A stretch of DNA of 33,363 nucleotides from SIG598 sp045580875 (GTDB lineage: Bacteria; Bacillota; Clostridia; Oscillospirales; Acutalibacteraceae), in contig JAZNOP010000061.1 in assembly GCA_045580875.1 (NCBI GenBank), positions 1-33,363 of the forward strand. Direction: 5' to 3'. A program made the position numbers and the translations under genes. The notes below the pieces were generated by a model. It saw only the letters and a list, made by a program, of their open reading frames with translations, did not search any database and was not told the DNA's origin. Position 1 is the stretch's first letter, and every line of letters begins with the position of its first letter. Positions 24,770 to 32,463 of the stretch are shown piece after piece.

Positions 24770-25471
24770 ATGCAGCATACCGTACTTGTAGTTGATGATA
24801 ATTCTGTGACCCTGTCACTCAATAAATCACTTTTCCTCAAGGAAGGATACCGCGTTCTGTGCGCCTCTACAGGTGAGGCTGCGCTGAAGGAAGCAGTCAA
24901 TCAGCCTGACTGCATCGTGCTCGATGTTCTTCTGCCCGATGCAAACGGCTACGAGCTGGCAAAAGAGCTTCGCCAGATATGCCCCGCTCCCATCATCTTC
25001 CTTACCTCATGCAAGGAGGACAGCGATATCATCACAAGTCTGAGCACCGGCGATGACTACATGGCAAAGCCCTACAGCTTTGCTGAACTGACCGCCAGAG
25101 TGCGCAACCACATAAAGCACTACAGTGCGGCAGGTCAGGCGCTGGTATTCGACAAGCTTGTCATTCACCGCGACAGTTCCTCTGCAGCCTATGACGGCAA
25201 GGCGCTTCCGCTGACCTCGCGCGAGTTTGGCATACTGCTTGCGCTTGCGGAAAATCAGGGTAAGCCGCTCGGCACTGCCGAGCTCTACCGCATCGTCTGG
25301 AACGATGACACCAACTTCACACCTCACGTTGTCATGGTCAATATATCCACCCTCAAGAAAAAGCTCGAAAGAGCAACCGGCGGACTCAATTATATCACCT
25401 CCCGCCGCGGTGAGGGCTACACCTTTATCTATCCTCCGATTGCTCCTGATGGCACTGACGAGGACGAATAA
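24770..25471 (+). CDS. OmpR-family response regulator, orphan
   Basis: A 233-residue two-domain response regulator. The receiver domain (1-118) has the acidic pair Asp-9/Asp-10, phosphoacceptor Asp-52 (IVLDVLLPDANG), Thr-79 and Lys-100 (DDYMAKPY), so all switch residues are intact. The C-terminal winged-helix domain (about 130-225) has LPLTSREFGILLALAEN and LERATGGLNYITSRRGEGY, typical of OmpR/PhoB proteins, and would bind DNA. Start ATG 24770 follows GAGGAGGAATTTCA. No histidine kinase gene is beside it: the gene is monocistronic with its own consensus promoter and terminator. Its kinase must be encoded elsewhere or it is phosphorylated differently. The target genes are unknown. Confidence 0.95.
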   Translation: MQHTVLVVDDNSVTLSLNKSLFLKEGYRVLCASTGEAALKEAVNQPDCIVLDVLLPDANGYELAKELRQICPAPIIFLTSCKEDSDIITSLSTGDDYMAKPYSFAELTARVRNHIKHYSAAGQALVFDKLVIHRDSSSAAYDGKALPLTSREFGILLALAENQGKPLGTAELYRIVWNDDTNFTPHVVMVNISTLKKKLERATGGLNYITSRRGEGYTFIYPPIAPDGTDEDE

Positions 25472-25500
25472 TCTCCGGCGCCTTTCTATTCGCATATCTG

Positions 25501-25555
25501 CGGACAGTACGCCTGACGCCCCGCCGTCAGCGCCGACTGTCCGTTTTGCTTTTCC
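25501..25555 (+). terminator. Rho-independent terminator of the response regulator gene
   Basis: Stem CGGACAGT/ACTGTCCG (25501-25508 with 25536-25543) with an inner paired region around CTGACG/GTCAG, followed by TTTTGCTTTT. Confidence 0.8.
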
Positions 25556-25581
25556 TGAATGTTAAATTTTTGAATATTGGT

Positions 25582-26200
25582 GAGATAAATTTTGGTTTAT
25601 GCGATTAAGATTTCGATGACAAAGCAACCGCACCTGCCCACGAACCTCGCCGGAAAAATATCGGCGAGGGGTGGAACGTCGGAAGATGATAGAGCGCTGG
25701 CAATCACCATACGTAACTCCGGTGAATGTGCGTCGGACAGTGGCGCAGGCTACATGTATTTATTTCGAATTGAGGTTTTCAGAAATGATTCGGTCAGAAT
25801 TATTTCTGAAATACATGCAATTCGATATAAATACGAGACGACCTTTTAAACGGTATTTTGGTTCCTTTTTTACCGAACAAAAAGGAACCGCCCCGCCGGC
25901 GTGAGGCGAAAGTCAAAGGTCTGTAGACTGTTACGGCGGTGACTCAGTGCAAAGACAAAACGTTGTTCTTGATTGAGGTCTTAGCGTTTTCCGATTTCCG
26001 TTATAGATTTCGGACATTTAACTTCTTTTTCCGCCTCAGGCCGGCGGAGGCCCATACTTTGCCAACAGCGGCAAAGTATGCAAAACGCCGTTTAAAGCCG
26101 ATCTTCAATGTGCAATCATGACTATTCATCAGCTCGTCGTCTCAGGCGGTGTACTCTCATTTTTTTCGCTTTGCAAATGATCTCACGCAAACCGCTCCCC
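25582..26200 (+). repeat. Structured hairpin-bounded repeat, copy C
   Basis: An intergenic repeat. It starts with the head GATAAATTTTGGTTTA (25585 on), then a palindromic hairpin (25645-25669), then a body to about 26200 that ends at a second hairpin (26201-26221). It is closely related to the copy at 32.47-33.16 kb. Inside lie a long cruciform-like hairpin (GTATTTATTTCGAATTG at 25756-25772 pairs with 25818-25834, with a second stem 25778-25786 with 25802-25810), a GGTTCC...GGAACC hairpin, and a stem at 26053-26080 that differs from its counterpart yet still pairs. A 77-codon frame at 25671-25904 matches the other copy, but silent and replacement changes are about equally frequent there, so it is probably not a gene. 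Confidence 0.85.
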
Positions 26201-26202
26201 GA

Positions 26203-26361
26203 GCCGATTGATATCCGGCTCGGATCTAAGCTATGGGCTCTCGCTGCAGTATCTCCGGTCGGCTGACCTCGCCGATTGATATCCGGCTCGGATCTAAGCT
26301 ATGGGCTCTCACTGCAGCTTCTCAGCTTTGCTGACCTCGCCGATATAATTCCGGCGAGGAT
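26203..26361 (+). repeat. 68-bp tandem repeat units with palindromic cores
   Basis: Two direct units of 68 bp (26203-26270 and 26271-26338), each with a GCCGATTGATATCCGGC-type palindrome, a GATCTAAGCTATGGGCTCTC stretch and CTGACCTCGCC, then a third palindrome (26338-26361) that diverges. A further partial unit lies at 26527-26583. The same units occur in inverted orientation at 33160-33300. Confidence 0.8.
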
Positions 26362-26700
26362 TTAGGTTTGGTGCGGTCGGTGCGGAAATTTTCCGCATGG
26401 CACTTTACGAGAAGCGCTGTTCAGTGGCTTAAGCGTGTCCGAATTATCCGGAGGCTTTGATTTAAGGCCGACGGATACAATTCGGACGTTTAACATTGCC
26501 TCACTTCAAAAGGCAATGTTAAACTGGGCTCCCGCTGCAGCTTCTCAGGTCGGCTGACCTCGCCGATATAATTCCGGCGAGGATTCAGGATAGCGCGGTG
26601 AATGCAATTCTGTGAGCAGTGCAAACGCTCAGATGCGGTTGGTGCAGTGAATTTCTGCACGGCACATTACAAAAAACGCAGTTCGGAGGCTTAAGCTTCA
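26362..26700 (+). repeat. Diverged repeat modules and long hairpins upstream of ricT
   Basis: No gene is seen. A module of about 63 bp occurs twice as diverged direct copies (26369-26433 and 26632-26697), each containing GGCAC, TTAC and ending GGCTTAAGC. Between them are two strong hairpins: GTCCGAATT/AATTCGGAC (26437-26445 with 26479-26487) and a perfect 13-bp stem GTTTAACATTGCC (26488-26500 with 26512-26524). Confidence 0.65.
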
Positions 26701-26717
26701 CTTCCCATTTTTTCTGA

Positions 26718-26747
26718 TTGACAGCACACTGTATAAACTGTTATTAT
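26718..26747 (+). promoter_or_regulatory. Likely promoter of ricT
   Basis: Perfect TTGACA (26718-26723), 18-bp spacer, TATTAT (26742-26747), about 105 bases before the ricT ATG. Confidence 0.6.
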
Positions 26748-26852
26748 ATAAGATGGTGTGACAGGCTTTTGTCCGCCTGCGTTATGCACAAATTTCACCC
26801 GAAGCCGAAGTCGGAGCGCTTCTCCGGCACTGCTTCGCGAAAGGATAAAATC

Positions 26853-27749
26853 ATGCCAGAAATAGTAGGAGTAAAATTCAAAGAGGGCGGCAAGCTCTAT
26901 TATTTTAACCCCAACGGTCAATACTTCCTGCAGGGCGCCAAGGTCATCGTCGAAACCGCGCGCGGACTCGAGTGCGGCGAGGTTGCGATGGAGTGCCGCA
27001 GCGTACCTGACGAGCAGATAACACACGAGCTCAAAAACGTCGTGCGCGAGGCTACTGCAGCCGACCTCAGGTGCGTTGAGGAGAACAAAGTGAAGGCTCA
27101 GTCGGCTTTCGAAATCTGCGAGCAGAAAATTGCCGCTCACAAGCTCGACATGAAGCTGGTCAGTGTTGAATATGCCTTCGACGGCAGCAAGATTCTCTTC
27201 TGCTTCACCTCTGACGGACGTGTCGACTTCCGCGAGCTGGTCAAGGACCTCGCCAGCGTTTTCCGCCGCACCCGCATCGAGCTGCGCCAGATAGGCGTGC
27301 GCGACGAGGCAAAGATGCTCGGCGGTCTGGGTATATGCGGCAGACCCTTCTGCTGTGCAAGCTTCATGGGCGATTTCCAGACAGTTTCCATCAAGATGGC
27401 AAAGGAACAGGGACTTTCGCTTAATCCCACCAAAATTTCCGGCACCTGCGGCAGACTGATGTGCTGCCTGAAGTACGAGGAGGAGGCATATCAGGATCTC
27501 CTGCGCCACACTCCGCGCGTCGGTGCTCACGTCAGCACACCTGACGGCAAGGGCACCATCATCGACCTCAACCTCATCACCGGAAACCTCACCGTCCGCA
27601 TGGACGACACCCCCGACGCCGCACCGCGCACCTTCCACAAGAAGCAGGTTCGCGTCATTCACAACAAGGGCGGCAAGGGCGGCAATAACGGTCAGCCCAA
27701 GGCAGACGATGCTGCCGCTGAGCCGGAAGCAGACGACATCGAGGAATAA
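26853..27749 (+). CDS. ricT: PSP1-domain protein RicT (YaaT)
   Basis: A 298-residue PSP1/RicT protein. In Bacillus subtilis RicT joins RicA and RicF in the Ric complex, which binds 4Fe-4S clusters and directs RNase Y to particular mRNAs, also influencing competence, sporulation and biofilm genes. The PSP1 core runs from MPEIVGVKFKEGGKLYYF to the Cys-rich centre, with GICGRPFCCASF (Cys-162, -167, -168) and SGTCGRLMCCLKYE (Cys-199, -204, -205), all retained for cluster binding. The C-terminus is a Gly/Lys/Asn- then Asp/Glu-rich tail. The frame extends upstream to 26718, but ATG 26853 has AAAGGA 8 bases before it and matches the family start. Stands alone here, next to the glycolytic genes. No clear terminator follows. 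Confidence 0.95.
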   Translation: MPEIVGVKFKEGGKLYYFNPNGQYFLQGAKVIVETARGLECGEVAMECRSVPDEQITHELKNVVREATAADLRCVEENKVKAQSAFEICEQKIAAHKLDMKLVSVEYAFDGSKILFCFTSDGRVDFRELVKDLASVFRRTRIELRQIGVRDEAKMLGGLGICGRPFCCASFMGDFQTVSIKMAKEQGLSLNPTKISGTCGRLMCCLKYEEEAYQDLLRHTPRVGAHVSTPDGKGTIIDLNLITGNLTVRMDDTPDAAPRTFHKKQVRVIHNKGGKGGNNGQPKADDAAAEPEADDIEE

Positions 27750-27871
27750 TTCTCCGGACACTGCCCCGCTGCGGGCTGTTCGCATCTCGTCTTTTGGCAT
27801 TTTATACAATTATCTTCATTAATCCTTGTATAATTATCTAAACTCTAAATCGGCTGATTATCCAAAGGTAC

Positions 27872-27900
27872 TTGAAATAGCTGTATTAAAATGTTAAAAT
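27872..27900 (+). promoter_or_regulatory. Promoter of pgk
   Basis: TTGAAA (27872-27877), 17-bp spacer, TAAAAT (27895-27900), giving a 5' leader of about 85 bases. Confidence 0.65.
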
Positions 27901-27910
27901 AATAACGTTC

Positions 27911-27978
27911 TGTCGGGCGGAGTGGGTATATTGCCCAGCCGTATCTGACACAATAATTTGTGCAGCCCCAACGGGCTG
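27911..27978 (+). promoter_or_regulatory. Structured 5' leader of pgk
   Basis: Two stem-loops precede the pgk ribosome binding site. The first is a nested stem: TGTC (27911-27914) with GACA (27947-27950), GGC with GCC (27916-27918 and 27938-27940) and TGGG with CCCA (27923-27926 and 27934-27937). The second is CAGCCC/GGGCTG (27963-27968 with 27973-27978), ending two bases before AAAGG. No known riboswitch class is recognised. Confidence 0.5.
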
Positions 27979-27992
27979 GAAAGGAATCAGAT

Positions 27993-29186
27993 ATGAACTA
28001 TCTTAACAAAAAGACCGTAGAAGATATCGAGGTTGCAGGCAAGAGAGTTCTTGTTCGCTGCGACTTCAACGTTCCGTTTGACGGCGAGGGCAAGATCGCT
28101 GACACCAAGCGTGTTGACGAGGCTCTCAAGACCATCCGCTACCTGCTCGACAACAACGCAAGAGTTATCCTCTGCTCCCACCTCGGTCGTCCGAAGGGCG
28201 AGTTCAATATGAAGTATTCCCTCAAGCCCGTTGCTGAGTATCTCACTGAGCAGCTCGGCTTCGAGGTCAAGATTGCTGCTGACGTCATCGGCGAGTCTGC
28301 ACAGGCTCTTGCAGCTAACGTTCAGGACGGCGAGGCTGTCATGATCGAGAACGTCCGCTTCCACAAGGAAGAGGAAAAGAACGATCCTGAGTTCTCCAAG
28401 GCTCTCGCTTCCCTCGCAGAGATCTATGTAAACGATGCATTCGGCACCGCTCACAGAGCTCATGCTTCCACTGCCGGCGTTGCTGATTATCTCCCCGCTG
28501 TCTGCGGTTACCTCATTCAGAAGGAAATCTCCGTCATGGGCGGCGCTCTCACCGAGCCGAAGCGTCCCTTCGTTGCTATCCTCGGCGGTGCAAAGGTTTC
28601 CGACAAGATCGGCGTTATCAACAACCTGCTTGACAAGTGCGACACCATCATCATCGGCGGCGGTATGTCCTACACCTTCTCTGCTGCTACCGGCGGCAAG
28701 ATCGGTGATTCCATCTGCGAGGCTGACAAGTTCGAGCTTGCTAAGGGCATCATGGCCAAGGCTGAGGAGAAGGGCGTAAAGCTCCTCCTGCCCATCGATA
28801 CCAAGCTTGGCGATGCATTCAGCCCGGACGCTAACACCCAGACTGTTGACGCTGGCGAGATTCCTGACGGCTGGCAGGGTCTCGACATCGGCCCGAAGAC
28901 TGAGGCTCTCTTCTCTGAGGCTATCAAGGGCGCAGGCACTGTTGTCTGGAACGGACCTATGGGCGTTTCTGAGTGGGAAGCATTCGCAAGCGGCACCATC
29001 GCAGTTGCTACTGCTGTTGCTGAGAGCGGCGCTATCTCCATCATCGGCGGCGGCGATTCTGCTGCAGCCTGCGAGAAGCTCGGCTTTGCTGACAAGATGA
29101 CCCACATCTCCACCGGCGGCGGCGCATCTCTCGAGTTCCTCGAGGGTCTCGTACTGCCCGGCATTGCCTGCCTCAACGAGAAATAA
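27993..29186 (+). CDS. pgk: Phosphoglycerate kinase
   Basis: A 397-residue PGK, making ATP from 1,3-bisphosphoglycerate in glycolysis. The substrate-binding motif is VLVRCDFNVPFDG (about 19-31), followed by SHLGRPKGE and the mid-domain NDAFGTAHRAHAS. The nucleotide domain has LGGAKVSDKIGVI, GGGMSYTF and WNGPMGVSE, and the C-terminal glycine loop is STGGGASLEFLEG. The length is typical. The frame extends upstream to 27960, but ATG 27993 has AAAGGA at a normal distance and gives MNYLNKKTVEDIEV. Codon choice is strongly biased (GCT, CTC, GAG, AAG), as in highly expressed genes. It has its own promoter and terminator; gap is not adjacent. Confidence 0.98.
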   Translation: MNYLNKKTVEDIEVAGKRVLVRCDFNVPFDGEGKIADTKRVDEALKTIRYLLDNNARVILCSHLGRPKGEFNMKYSLKPVAEYLTEQLGFEVKIAADVIGESAQALAANVQDGEAVMIENVRFHKEEEKNDPEFSKALASLAEIYVNDAFGTAHRAHASTAGVADYLPAVCGYLIQKEISVMGGALTEPKRPFVAILGGAKVSDKIGVINNLLDKCDTIIIGGGMSYTFSAATGGKIGDSICEADKFELAKGIMAKAEEKGVKLLLPIDTKLGDAFSPDANTQTVDAGEIPDGWQGLDIGPKTEALFSEAIKGAGTVVWNGPMGVSEWEAFASGTIAVATAVAESGAISIIGGGDSAAACEKLGFADKMTHISTGGGASLEFLEGLVLPGIACLNEK

Positions 29187-29201
29187 TTACTGAACTTATG
29201 A

Positions 29202-29233
29202 GGGGCGGCAAAAAAACTTGCCGCCCCTTTTAA
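29202..29233 (+). terminator. Rho-independent terminator of pgk
   Basis: Perfect 11-bp stem AGGGGCGGCAA/TTGCCGCCCCT (29202-29212 with 29219-29229) followed by TTTTA, 15 bases after the stop. Confidence 0.92.
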
Positions 29234-29250
29234 CTGTAAAGGCTGATAAG

Positions 29251-29476
29251 ATAAATTTTGGTTCAGCGGAGTAAAAGTTTTGATCGACCTTTTTCAAAAG
29301 GTCGTGGGTCAAGGGCAATGCCCTTGCAGGTTTTAAGGACGGAGTCCTTAATTCTTTTCGATGAGAAGTTGAGGCTTTGCCTCAAACTCCACGAGGACGC
29401 CGTCCTCGACCTGCCACCTTTGACAAAGGTGGACGAAACTTTTAAATATAAGCTTAATCGTATAAACCAAAATTTG
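29251..29476 (+). repeat. Hairpin-array repeat, copy A (between pgk and tpiA)
   Basis: A 226-bp element whose ends pair: AAATTTTGGTT (29254-29264) with AACCAAAATTT (29466-29476), and AAAAGTTT (29274-29281) with AAACTTTT (29437-29444). Inside are six consecutive hairpins: 29286-29305, 29311-29327, 29334-29352, 29370-29386, 29393-29409 and 29415-29433. The last five have 7-8 bp stems and 3-base loops. Frames across it (29258-29563) look like read-through of repeat sequence rather than genes. Related to the array at 30505-30730. Confidence 0.85.
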
Positions 29477-29550
29477 CACTCTCTGCCCCTATTCACCGGC
29501 ATCACCCACATCACACTGCAGGGTGTCACAGACACTCTCTGCCGACCTTT

Positions 29551-29580
29551 TTGTTATCATTGAATTATGAAAAATATATT
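29551..29580 (+). promoter_or_regulatory. Possible promoter of tpiA
   Basis: TTGTTA (29551-29556), 18-bp spacer, TATATT (29575-29580), about 30 bases before the tpiA ATG. Moderate match only. Confidence 0.35.
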
Positions 29581-29611
29581 CTCAAAATTATTTAATCGGA
29601 GGAAAAACACC

Positions 29612-30376
29612 ATGAACAAGGCAAAAAGAGACGTTGTCATCGCTGGCAACTGGAAAATGAACAAGTCCCCCGCAGAGGCTAAGGAGCTCATCACCGCTCT
29701 CAAGCCCCTCGTTGCAGACGCTGACTGCAAGGTCGTTATCTGCGTTCCCTACACCGACCTCTTCGTAGCTGTCGAGGAGACCAAGGGCACCAACATCAAG
29801 GTTGGCGCTGAGAACTGCCACTGGGCAACCTCCGGCGCATTCACCGGCGAAATCGCTCCGCAGTGGCTCAAGGAAATGGGCGTTGAATACTGCGTTATCG
29901 GTCACAGCGAGCGCCGTCAGTACTTCGGCGAGACCGACGAGACCGTCAACAAGCGCACCAAGGCTGCTCTCGAGGCTGGTCTGAAGCCCATCGTCTGCGT
30001 CGGCGAGCTCAAGGAAGAGCGCCTTGCAGACAAGACCCACGAGGTTCTCGACACTCAGATGGCAGGCGGCTTTGACGGCATCACCGCAGAGCAGATGGCT
30101 GACATCATCATCGCTTACGAGCCTGTCTGGGCTATCGGCACCGGTCTGACCGCTACCGACGAGCAGGCAAACGAGGCTTGCGCATACATCCGCTCCATCA
30201 TCGCAAACAAGTACGGCGAGGCTGTTGCTGAGGCTGCAGTTATCCAGTACGGCGGCTCCATGAACGACGGCAACGCTGCAGGTCTGCTCGCACAGACTGA
30301 CGTCGACGGCGGTCTCATCGGCGGCGCTTCCCTGGTTGCTGAGAAGTTCGCAGCTATCGTCGCTGCTGCAAAATAA
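29612..30376 (+). CDS. tpiA: Triosephosphate isomerase
   Basis: A 254-residue TIM-barrel enzyme interconverting dihydroxyacetone phosphate and glyceraldehyde 3-phosphate. Catalytic residues are visible: Asn-13 and Lys-15 (AGNWKMNKS), His-98 (CVIGHSERR) and Glu-170 (AYEPVWAIGTG), the latter next to the flexible loop. The phosphate-binding YGGSMNDGNA and GLIGGASL motifs close the barrel. The frame extends 15 codons upstream, but CGGAGG lies before the ATG at 29612, which gives the normal N-terminus. The length is normal. Strong codon bias as in pgk. Flanked on both sides by hairpin-array repeats and followed by its own terminator. Confidence 0.98.
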   Translation: MNKAKRDVVIAGNWKMNKSPAEAKELITALKPLVADADCKVVICVPYTDLFVAVEETKGTNIKVGAENCHWATSGAFTGEIAPQWLKEMGVEYCVIGHSERRQYFGETDETVNKRTKAALEAGLKPIVCVGELKEERLADKTHEVLDTQMAGGFDGITAEQMADIIIAYEPVWAIGTGLTATDEQANEACAYIRSIIANKYGEAVAEAAVIQYGGSMNDGNAAGLLAQTDVDGGLIGGASLVAEKFAAIVAAAK

Positions 30377-30414
30377 GCAGACTTTAAGATTTCTCCTGCG
30401 ACGATAGCTTTAAA

Positions 30415-30457
30415 AACGTTCAGCGGTCGGCACGAATGACCGCTGCCCGTTTTTACA
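30415..30457 (+). terminator. Rho-independent terminator of tpiA
   Basis: Stem CAGCGGTC/GACCGCTG (30421-30428 with 30438-30445) extended by AACG/CGTT, then TTTTTA. Confidence 0.85.
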
Positions 30458-30504
30458 CGTTTTATCTGATTTTCAGAAAGCTGCCGTCGCTGCTGGTTCT
30501 AAAT

Positions 30505-30730
30505 AATTAAAAGTTTTGATTGACCTTTTAAGGTCACAGGGTCAGGGGATCACTCTTTGCGACAGCAAAAGTGACGCAGCAAGAAGCGATGCCTCGTTTG
30601 CTGCGAGTCCCCTTGCAGAGTTTGAGACGGCGTCTCAATTCTCATCGACAACAGTTCAGGGCGCTGCCCTGAAAACCCGCCGGGCTTTGCCCGGACCCAC
30701 CACTTTTGAAAAAGTGGACAAAACTTTCAT
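30505..30730 (+). repeat. Hairpin-array repeat, copy B (between tpiA and gpmI)
   Basis: Same architecture as the array at 29251-29476 and in the same orientation, beginning AAAAGTTTTGAT and ending GTGGACAAAACTTT. Hairpins are 30521-30536; a branched unit closed by AGGGGA/TCCCCT (30544-30549 with 30608-30613) that holds two hairpins (30550-30574 and 30575-30605); then 30622-30638, 30655-30673, 30680-30694 and 30700-30717. Several stems differ in sequence from the other copy but are fully paired. No gene is supported in 30458-30769. Confidence 0.85.
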
Positions 30731-30769
30731 GTTTTACCCCGCTATTTTAAATACAAGGAGTAATAAATC

Positions 30770-32302
30770 GTGAGTAAAAAACCTCTCGTATTATGCATAA
30801 TGGACGGTTTCGGCAATAATGTCCCCGAGGGCAATGCCATTTACACCGCCAAGACCCCCAACCTCGACAAGCTCTTTGCTGAGAATCCCACCACCGCTAT
30901 CGGCGCTTCCGGCATGGACGTCGGTCTGCCTGACGGTCAGATGGGCAACAGCGAGGTCGGTCACACCAACATCGGCGCCGGACGTATCGTCTACCAGGAG
31001 CTGACCAGAATTACCAAGTCCATCGCTGACGGTGATTTCTTCGCTAACGCAGCTCTTACCGCTGCAATGGACAACTGCAAGGCAAACGGCTCTGCTCTCC
31101 ACCTCATCGGTCTTGTATCCGACGGCGGCGTTCACAGCCACAACACCCACCTCTACGCTCTTGTCGAGATGGCAAAGCGCGCAGGTCTTGAGAAGGTTTA
31201 CGTTCACGCTCTGCTTGACGGACGTGACGTCCCCCCCGCTTCCGGCGCAGGCTATGTTGCCGAGCTCCGCGACAAGCTGACCGAGATCGGTGTCGGCAAG
31301 GTTGCAACTGTTATGGGTCGTTTCTACGCTATGGACCGCGACAACCGCTGGGACCGCGTCGAGAAGGCATACAACGCAATCGTCTGCGGCGAGGGCGAGT
31401 TCTGCGAGGACGCAGTTGCTGCAATCGAGAAGTCCTATGAGACCATCGACGGCGACGGCAAGAACCTCACCGACGAGTTCGTTATCCCCTTCGTCAGCGT
31501 AAAGGACGCAGGCGTTTCGGCTAATGATTCTGTTATCTTCTTCAATTTCCGCCCCGACCGCGCACGTGAGATCACCCGCACCTTCGTTGATCCTGATTTC
31601 AACGGCTTCGAGCGCAAAAAAGGCTTCTTCCCCCTCACCTACGTCTGCATGACCCAGTACGATGCAACCATGCCGAATGTACAGGTTGCATTCCGTCCGC
31701 AGTCTCTGGACAACACCCTTGGTCAGTATCTCTCAGACAAGGGTCTTACCCAGCTGAGAATCGCTGAGACCGAGAAGTACGCACACGTAACCTTCTTCTT
31801 CAACGGCGGCGTTGAGGCACAGTACGATGGCGAGGACCGCGCACTTATCCCCTCTCCGAAGGTAGCAACCTACGATATGAAACCGGAGATGAGCGCAGTC
31901 GAGGTCACTGACGAGGTTGTTTCCCGCATCGAGTCGGGCAATTACGACGTCGTAATCCTCAACTTTGCAAACTGCGACATGGTCGGTCACACCGGCATTT
32001 TCGATGCAGCTGTCAAGGCTGTTGAGACTGTTGACACCTGTGTCGGCAGAGTAGCAGACGCTGTTGCAGCAATGGGCGGCGCAATGATCATCACCGCTGA
32101 CCACGGCAACGCCGACTGCATGGTCGCTGAGGACGGCACTCCCTTCACCGCACACACCACCAATCCGGTACCGCTGTGCGTAGTGGGCTATCCCTGCGAG
32201 CTTCGCGAGGGCGGCAGACTTGCTGACATCGCACCCACCATGCTGAAGATGATGAATCTCGAGCAGCCGGCAGAGATGGACGGTGTCTCGCTGATCAAAT
32301 AA
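30770..32302 (+). CDS. gpmI: 2,3-bisphosphoglycerate-independent phosphoglycerate mutase
   Basis: A 510-residue alkaline-phosphatase-superfamily enzyme that converts 3-phosphoglycerate to 2-phosphoglycerate using two Mn2+ ions. Asp-12 (MDGFGNN) and the phosphoserine nucleophile Ser-61 (GQMGNSEVGHTNIGAGR) are present. Substrate-binding elements are SDGGVHSH, HALLDGRDVPP and GRFYAMDRDNRWDR, and late metal ligands lie in NCDMVGHTG and TADHGNADCM. The length matches the family. The start is GTG 30770, preceded by AAGGAG 9 bases away. Strong codon bias as in pgk and tpiA. Last gene of the glycolytic group, with its own terminator. Confidence 0.98.
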   Translation: MSKKPLVLCIMDGFGNNVPEGNAIYTAKTPNLDKLFAENPTTAIGASGMDVGLPDGQMGNSEVGHTNIGAGRIVYQELTRITKSIADGDFFANAALTAAMDNCKANGSALHLIGLVSDGGVHSHNTHLYALVEMAKRAGLEKVYVHALLDGRDVPPASGAGYVAELRDKLTEIGVGKVATVMGRFYAMDRDNRWDRVEKAYNAIVCGEGEFCEDAVAAIEKSYETIDGDGKNLTDEFVIPFVSVKDAGVSANDSVIFFNFRPDRAREITRTFVDPDFNGFERKKGFFPLTYVCMTQYDATMPNVQVAFRPQSLDNTLGQYLSDKGLTQLRIAETEKYAHVTFFFNGGVEAQYDGEDRALIPSPKVATYDMKPEMSAVEVTDEVVSRIESGNYDVVILNFANCDMVGHTGIFDAAVKAVETVDTCVGRVADAVAAMGGAMIITADHGNADCMVAEDGTPFTAHTTNPVPLCVVGYPCELREGGRLADIAPTMLKMMNLEQPAEMDGVSLIK

Positions 32303-32350
32303 TTATCCGGGCTGTATCAATTCAGATCCGATAAACCAACAAAGCACACA

Positions 32351-32392
32351 CCGCCGGACGGGGCGCAAACCTGTCCGGCGGCGTTTGTTTTC
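32351..32392 (+). terminator. Rho-independent terminator of gpmI
   Basis: Nine-base-pair stem CCGCCGGAC/GTCCGGCGG (32351-32359 with 32373-32381) followed by CGTTTGTTTT. Confidence 0.85.
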
Positions 32393-32463
32393 AGTGAAGA
32401 GTGAATGGTGAAGAGTGAAAAAGTGGTAATACCGCCCTGCCGGAAAAGCTTCTGTAGAGGCAG

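Noticed and set aside
26203..26361. Regular 68-bp repeats considered as a CRISPR array
   Set aside because: Whole units repeat, with no unique spacers and only two or three units, and no cas genes are present.
27750..27790. Possible terminator after ricT (GCCCCG/CGGGGC-like)
   Set aside because: The stem is short with a two-base loop and no T-run follows directly.
26691..27809. A 372-codon open frame antisense to ricT
   Set aside because: Shadow frame; ricT is unmistakable from its Cys motifs and ribosome binding site.
27987..29105. A 372-codon open frame antisense to pgk
   Set aside because: Shadow of the strongly biased pgk codons; no recognisable protein features.
29258..29563. 101-codon frame over the hairpin array
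   Set aside because: It reads through hairpin stems; no protein family, and the other array copy does not keep the frame.
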